Position numbers and translations under genes: made by a program. Positions 5,809-8,749 of a stretch of 8,749 nucleotides of DNA are shown one piece after another. The DNA comes from Rhodospirillales bacterium (GTDB taxonomy: Bacteria; Pseudomonadota; Alphaproteobacteria; JAREAF01): contig JAREAF010000090.1 of assembly GCA_029240475.1 (NCBI GenBank), forward strand, positions 1-8,749. Direction: 5' to 3'. Every line of letters starts with the position of its first letter. Position 1 is the first letter of the stretch. The notes under the pieces were generated by a model. It did no database searches. It was not told the origin of the DNA and worked only from the letters and a program-made list of their open reading frames with translations.

Positions 5809-7305
5809 TCACCCTTCCAGGTAGCGCCGGCGCAGATGGCCGAGGAACGCCTCGGGGTCGAGCGGGCGACCGGTGGCGCGGGTCAGGAGCTCGGGCGCAG
5901 AGACTTTCGAGCCCTGGCCATGCACATGCGCGCGCAGCCAGGCCAGGAGCGGCCGGAAGTCGCCTCGGCCGAGCCGCTCCGGGATTTCCGGCTTGGCGCC
6001 AAGCGCGGCCTGGAAGAGCTGGGCCGCGGTCATGGCGCCCATGCTGTAAGTCGGGAAATAGCCGAAATCGCCGCCATACCAGTGCGGGTCCTGGAGGCAG
6101 CCGAGCCGGTCTTCCTTGACTTCCAGCCCGGTCAGCGCATGGAAGCCCTCGTTCCAGGCCTGCGGCAGGTCGGCGACCGCAAGATCGCCGGCGATCATCG
6201 CCCGTTCCAGCCTGGTGCGCAGCAGGATGTGCAGGGGGTAGGTCACCTCGTCGGCATCGACGCGGATATAGCCGGGCTGAACCCAGGTATAGAGCCGATA
6301 GAGATTCTCCGCCTCGTAGGCGGGGCCGCTGGCGCCGAAACTCTCGCGCAGGAGCGGGACCAGATATTCGACGAAGGCGCGCGAGCGGCAGGCCTGCATT
6401 TCGATGAGCAGGGATTGGCTCTCATGAATGCTCATGCCGCGCGGCTCGGCGACCGGCTGGTTGCGCCAGGCCGCCGGCAGCCCCTGTTCGTAGAGCGCGT
6501 GCCCGGTCTCGTGCATCACGCCCATGAGGCCGGAGACGAAGCTGGATTCGTCGTAGCGCGTGGTCAGGCGCAGATCCTCCGCCACCCCGCCGCAGAAGGG
6601 ATGCGGCGATTCGTCCAGGCGCCCATGCTCGAAATCGAAGCCCGCCGCCGCCATCAGCTTGAGGCCGAGCGCCTTCTGCTTGGCGGCGGGGAAGGGCCCC
6701 TGCGGCTTGACCGGCTTCGGGCGCCGCGACTGCCGCTCCAGCACGGCGGCCAGGAGCGGCGGCAACTCACGCTCCAAGCGCGCGAAGATCGGGTCGAAAT
6801 CCGCGGCCCGGCCACCCGGCTCGTAACCGTCATGCAGGGCGTCGTAGGGATCGAGGCCGAGCGCCGCGCCTTTCGCTTGGCCGATCTCGCGCGCGAGGCC
6901 GACGATCTTTTCCAGCGCCGCGCGCGCGAGCGCGAAGTCCGATTTCGCGCGCGCCGTCCTCCATGCCATCTCGCCGTCGGAGGTCGCGCGCGACCAGGCC
7001 TCCACCAGCCGCGGCTCCAGCGCCGTCGCGTTCAGCCATCGCCTCCGCATCTCGAGGAGGTTGGCGCGCTGCCATTCGTCCAGCGTCTCCCCTTCCGCGG
7101 CCTCGATCAGGTCGCGGATCAGCGGGTCGGTCAGCATCTCGTGCCGGACCAGCTTCAGCTCCGCCAGCTGCTCGGCGCGCGCCTCCGCGCCGCCCGCCGG
7201 CATCATCGCCGCCTGGTCCCACCACAGCATCGAGGACGCGCCCTCGATCGCCGCCAGCCGGCGGAAACGGGTTTCGAGCGAGCGGTAGGCGCTGACCTGG
7301 TTCAA
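5809..7305 (-). CDS. M32 family zinc metallocarboxypeptidase (carboxypeptidase Taq-like)
   Basis: This 498-residue protein has the usual length of M32 carboxypeptidases, which remove C-terminal amino acids from peptides with broad specificity, probably in the cytoplasm. The zinc motif HETGH (265-269) lies in GVMHETGHALYEQGLP. The third ligand E295 in GMSIHESQSLLIE is 26 residues after H269, as in the characterised Pyrococcus enzyme. Other family signatures are IEGASSMLWWDQAAMMP (20-36), DESPHPFCGG (231-240) and RVDADEVTYPLHI, all intact. No signal peptide is visible. The start is TTG at 7305, only 3 nt after the SURF1 stop, with AGGG about 7 nt upstream inside the SURF1 end; no ATG fits the family N-terminus. 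It is probably co-transcribed with SURF1. A role in oxidase assembly is not implied by the sequence; peptide recycling is more likely. Confidence 0.96.
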   Translation of the reverse strand: MNQVSAYRSLETRFRRLAAIEGASSMLWWDQAAMMPAGGAEARAEQLAELKLVRHEMLTDPLIRDLIEAAEGETLDEWQRANLLEMRRRWLNATALEPRLVEAWSRATSDGEMAWRTARAKSDFALARAALEKIVGLAREIGQAKGAALGLDPYDALHDGYEPGGRAADFDPIFARLERELPPLLAAVLERQSRRPKPVKPQGPFPAAKQKALGLKLMAAAGFDFEHGRLDESPHPFCGGVAEDLRLTTRYDESSFVSGLMGVMHETGHALYEQGLPAAWRNQPVAEPRGMSIHESQSLLIEMQACRSRAFVEYLVPLLRESFGASGPAYEAENLYRLYTWVQPGYIRVDADEVTYPLHILLRTRLERAMIAGDLAVADLPQAWNEGFHALTGLEVKEDRLGCLQDPHWYGGDFGYFPTYSMGAMTAAQLFQAALGAKPEIPERLGRGDFRPLLAWLRAHVHGQGSKVSAPELLTRATGRPLDPEAFLGHLRRRYLEG

Positions 7306-7308
7306 CTC

Positions 7309-8046
7309 TTAACCCTGGCGGCGGTTGGCGGGCGCGGGCGCTGCAGCCGGCGCCCGGTGGTAGAGGATATAGATGACGATCAGCGCCAGCGCGAGCGCGT
7401 ACCAGGTGATCGCATATTGCAGGTGATCGTTCGGCAGATCGGTGCGCGTCTGTCCGCCGATCGGAAAGCCGCCCGGGTTGGGCGTGGCGTCGGCTTCCAG
7501 ATAGGCCTCTGTGACGGCCTCGCCCTCCGCGGCGGCCGCGCGCGCCATCGCGGGGAGATCGACCCAGAACCAGAAATTCTTCTCCGGCTGGTTGTCCGGG
7601 GTCAGCCAGCTCGGCTGGTGCCCTGGCCTGAGGATGCCGGTAACCGAAGTTCCGCCGCCGACTTGGCCTTGCGGCCGCGCCTCGGCTTGCTTGCGGTCGA
7701 GCGGCACCCAGCCGCGATCGACCATGAGCACCGGCCCGCCCTCGATCCGGAACGGCGTGACGATGTGGTAGCCGGGATTGCCGTTCATCGAGCGGGCGGC
7801 CAGCACCAGCTCGCGGTCGTTGAGGAACTCCCCTTCGGCAGTGACGCGGTGCCAGTGGAGCTCCTGCAGGCGTCCTTCCGCCTCGGCCCAGGGGGTGACC
7901 GGCGCGGCGAGGCCCGCTTGGCGCTCCTGAATCAGCTCCTGTTTCCAGAAGAGGCGCTGCACCTGCCAGGTGCCGAGCCCGAGCATCACCAGCACCGCCG
8001 GGATGGTGAAGAGCGTCGGCCAGAGGCGCGGGCGAAAGCCCCTCAT
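7309..8046 (-). CDS. SURF1 family cytochrome c oxidase assembly protein
   Basis: SURF1 proteins help assemble the haem a-containing subunit I of aa3-type oxidases; the Paracoccus homologues bind haem a. The 245-residue product has the standard topology. A first membrane helix (about 10-27) ends in GTWQVQRL, a periplasmic domain contains VDRGWVPLDR (109-118), and a second helix (about 210-230) starts at LPNDHLQYAITWYALA. The last two motifs are family hallmarks. The ATG at 8046 overlaps the DUF983 stop in an ATGA, pointing to translational coupling. The frame stays open further upstream, to 8358, but that stretch lies over the DUF983 gene and has no family similarity, so the longer start is rejected. 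Lying after coxC and DUF983, it belongs to the oxidase operon. Confidence 0.96.
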   Translation of the reverse strand: MRGFRPRLWPTLFTIPAVLVMLGLGTWQVQRLFWKQELIQERQAGLAAPVTPWAEAEGRLQELHWHRVTAEGEFLNDRELVLAARSMNGNPGYHIVTPFRIEGGPVLMVDRGWVPLDRKQAEARPQGQVGGGTSVTGILRPGHQPSWLTPDNQPEKNFWFWVDLPAMARAAAAEGEAVTEAYLEADATPNPGGFPIGGQTRTDLPNDHLQYAITWYALALALIVIYILYHRAPAAAPAPANRRQG

Positions 8047-8468
8047 TCGAAGCCGCCCCGCCCGCCCTCGCTCGCCTGATGGCGATACTGCAGCGCCATC
8101 AGCAAGGCCTTCGCGGGTCGCAAGAGGCCGAGAGAGAGGCCGAGGATGAGCGGCGGCCAGAGCACCGCATGGACCCAGTAGGGCGGCATGACCGAGATCT
8201 CGACCATGACCGCGGCGAAGACCACGATGGCGCCGACGATGAGGATCAGGAAGACGGCCGGGCCGTCGCCGGTGTCGGCCGCCGCGTAATCGAGGCCGCA
8301 GATCTCGCAGCGCTCCCGCAGCGCGAGAAAGCCGCGATAGAGCTTGCCCTTGCCGCAACGCGGGCAGCGGCAGCCGAGCCCGGCCTTAAACGGAGACGGC
8401 GGCGGAAACCCGCCGCCGCCCCCCGGCTGTGCGTGCGTGCGATCGAGGCTCAGGCCGATCCCCACCAA
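8043..8468 (-). CDS. DUF983 zinc-ribbon membrane protein
   Basis: This protein of up to 141 residues belongs to the DUF983 family, whose function is unknown and whose genes are often found beside coxC and SURF1 in alphaproteobacteria. It carries a zinc-ribbon-like motif C35-x2-C38 and C54-x2-C57 (CPRCGKGKLYRGFL then CEICGLDY). The family signature DTGDGPAVFLI (65-75) leads into two membrane helices (about 71-91 and 97-117). The start is uncertain. TTG 8468 and GTG 8465 are the only start codons before the zinc ribbon, and both lie inside the 3' end of coxC, so the genes overlap by 16-19 bp. No good Shine-Dalgarno site precedes either. The N-terminal 30 residues are low-complexity (five Gly, then PPPSP), probably non-conserved. 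The gene ends in an ATGA overlap with SURF1. An oxidase-related role is inferred from position only. Confidence 0.9.
   Translation of the reverse strand: MVGIGLSLDRTHAQPGGGGGFPPPSPFKAGLGCRCPRCGKGKLYRGFLALRERCEICGLDYAAADTGDGPAVFLILIVGAIVVFAAVMVEISVMPPYWVHAVLWPPLILGLSLGLLRPAKALLMALQYRHQASEGGRGGFE
8397..8418 (-). repeat. Nine-bp perfect GC hairpin in the early DUF983 coding region
   Basis: CGGCGGCGG (8397-8405) and CCGCCGCCG (8410-8418) are exact reverse complements around a 4-nt loop. In the minus-strand RNA the loop is GTTT. The hairpin begins about 30 nt after the coxC stop and encodes part of the Gly-rich and Pro-rich N-terminus of DUF983. It could stabilise the coxC 3' end or reduce downstream expression, or simply reflect Gly and Pro codon runs. 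No T-tract follows. Confidence 0.5.
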
Positions 8469-8749
8469 TAGATGCAGATGAACAGGAAAAGCCAGACCAC
8501 GTCGACGAAGTGCCAGTACCAGGCCGCCGCCTCGAAGCCGAAATGATGGTCCGGCTTGAAATGGCCCTTATAGGCGCGGAACCAGCAGACGATCAGGAAG
8601 ATCGTGCCGATGATGACGTGGAAGCCGTGGAAGCCGGTCGCCATGAAGAAGGTCGAGGGATAGATGCCCTCGGTGAAGCCGAAGGCGGCATGGCTGTACT
8701 CATAGGCCTGCACGGCGGTGAAGGTGAGGCCGAGCAGGACGGTGAGCCC
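8450..8749 (-). CDS. coxC: Cytochrome c oxidase subunit III (partial, C-terminal 99 residues)
   Basis: Subunit III is an integral membrane part of the aa3-type cytochrome c oxidase, the terminal enzyme of aerobic respiration; it stabilises subunit I and supports proton uptake. Only the last 99 codons are in the window, and the frame continues past the right edge. The visible part covers the last helices and ends in the hallmark C-terminus. Recognisable blocks are TFTAVQAYEYSHAAFGF, STFFMATGFHGFHVIIGTIF, the HHFGFEAAAWYWHFVDVVWL segment and IYWWGSA at the end. The GTG at 8713 is an internal valine codon, not a start, because strong homology continues upstream of it to the window edge. The stop overlaps the start region of DUF983, and SURF1 follows, so this is the tail of a cox operon running leftward. 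Confidence 0.97.
   Translation of the reverse strand, partial: GLTVLLGLTFTAVQAYEYSHAAFGFTEGIYPSTFFMATGFHGFHVIIGTIFLIVCWFRAYKGHFKPDHHFGFEAAAWYWHFVDVVWLFLFICIYWWGSA

Noticed and set aside
5836..8079. A 747-codon open frame on the plus strand
   Set aside because: It is the antisense shadow of the M32 carboxypeptidase and SURF1 genes, with low-complexity composition and no recognisable motif.
7309..8358. A longer, 349-residue form of SURF1
   Set aside because: The extra N-terminus overlaps the DUF983 gene in another frame and is Arg-rich without family similarity. The ATG at 8046 gives the standard SURF1 first helix.
8429..8441. GTGC tandem repeat as a phase-variation tract
   Set aside because: Only about three units are present, too few to expect frequent slippage; it is kept only as part of the coxC/DUF983 junction observation.
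1..8749. Mobile element, CRISPR, defence island or biosynthetic cluster
   Set aside because: No transposase, integrase, long terminal inverted repeats, regularly spaced repeats or tRNA-linked attachment site was seen. Nearly all the DNA is accounted for by conserved housekeeping genes.

Overview
The window looks like chromosomal DNA of a GC-rich alphaproteobacterium. The genome is very GC-rich by inspection. The aa3-type cytochrome oxidase genes coxC, DUF983 and SURF1 lie in line with thrC, an M16 peptidase and a GNAT acetyltransferase, an arrangement I associate with Rhodospirillales and Sphingomonadales relatives. A YqgE/AlgH protein and an ScsB/DsbD-type reductase also fit this group. The species cannot be named from the window.

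Layout, left to right. Positions 1-1633 (minus) hold most of an ScsB/DsbD-type membrane thiol-disulfide reductase. It runs off the left edge, so its expected C-terminal thioredoxin domain is not visible. A 175-bp divergent intergenic region (1634-1808) carries a consensus -10 box for the reductase and short dyads and direct repeats. The YqgE/AlgH gene (1809-2390, plus) is the only plus-strand gene. It converges on a run of minus-strand genes that fills the rest of the window, with only a 22-bp gap at the junction. Read in the direction of transcription (right to left) the run is: coxC (3' end only, cut by the right edge), DUF983 zinc-ribbon membrane protein, SURF1, M32 carboxypeptidase, a 122-bp gap with a possible promoter, thrC, M16 peptidase, GNAT acetyltransferase.

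Two transcription units are likely on the minus strand. The first is the end of the cytochrome c oxidase operon: subunit III, a DUF983 protein of unknown role and the SURF1 assembly factor, with an M32 metallocarboxypeptidase appended 3 nt after SURF1. The second is thrC-M16-GNAT, where thrC and the M16 gene abut (TAG directly followed by ATG) and the GNAT gene follows after 16 nt. Several starts are non-ATG (the reductase, the carboxypeptidase and DUF983).

The window is mostly ordinary, densely packed housekeeping DNA. I see no mobile element, CRISPR array, tRNA or rRNA, and no convincing new system. The points worth a second look are the carboxypeptidase inserted between SURF1 and thrC, a 9-bp GC hairpin just after the coxC stop, the operator-like repeats in the divergent promoter region, a possible near-leaderless thrC promoter, and a histidine-rich loop in the reductase.
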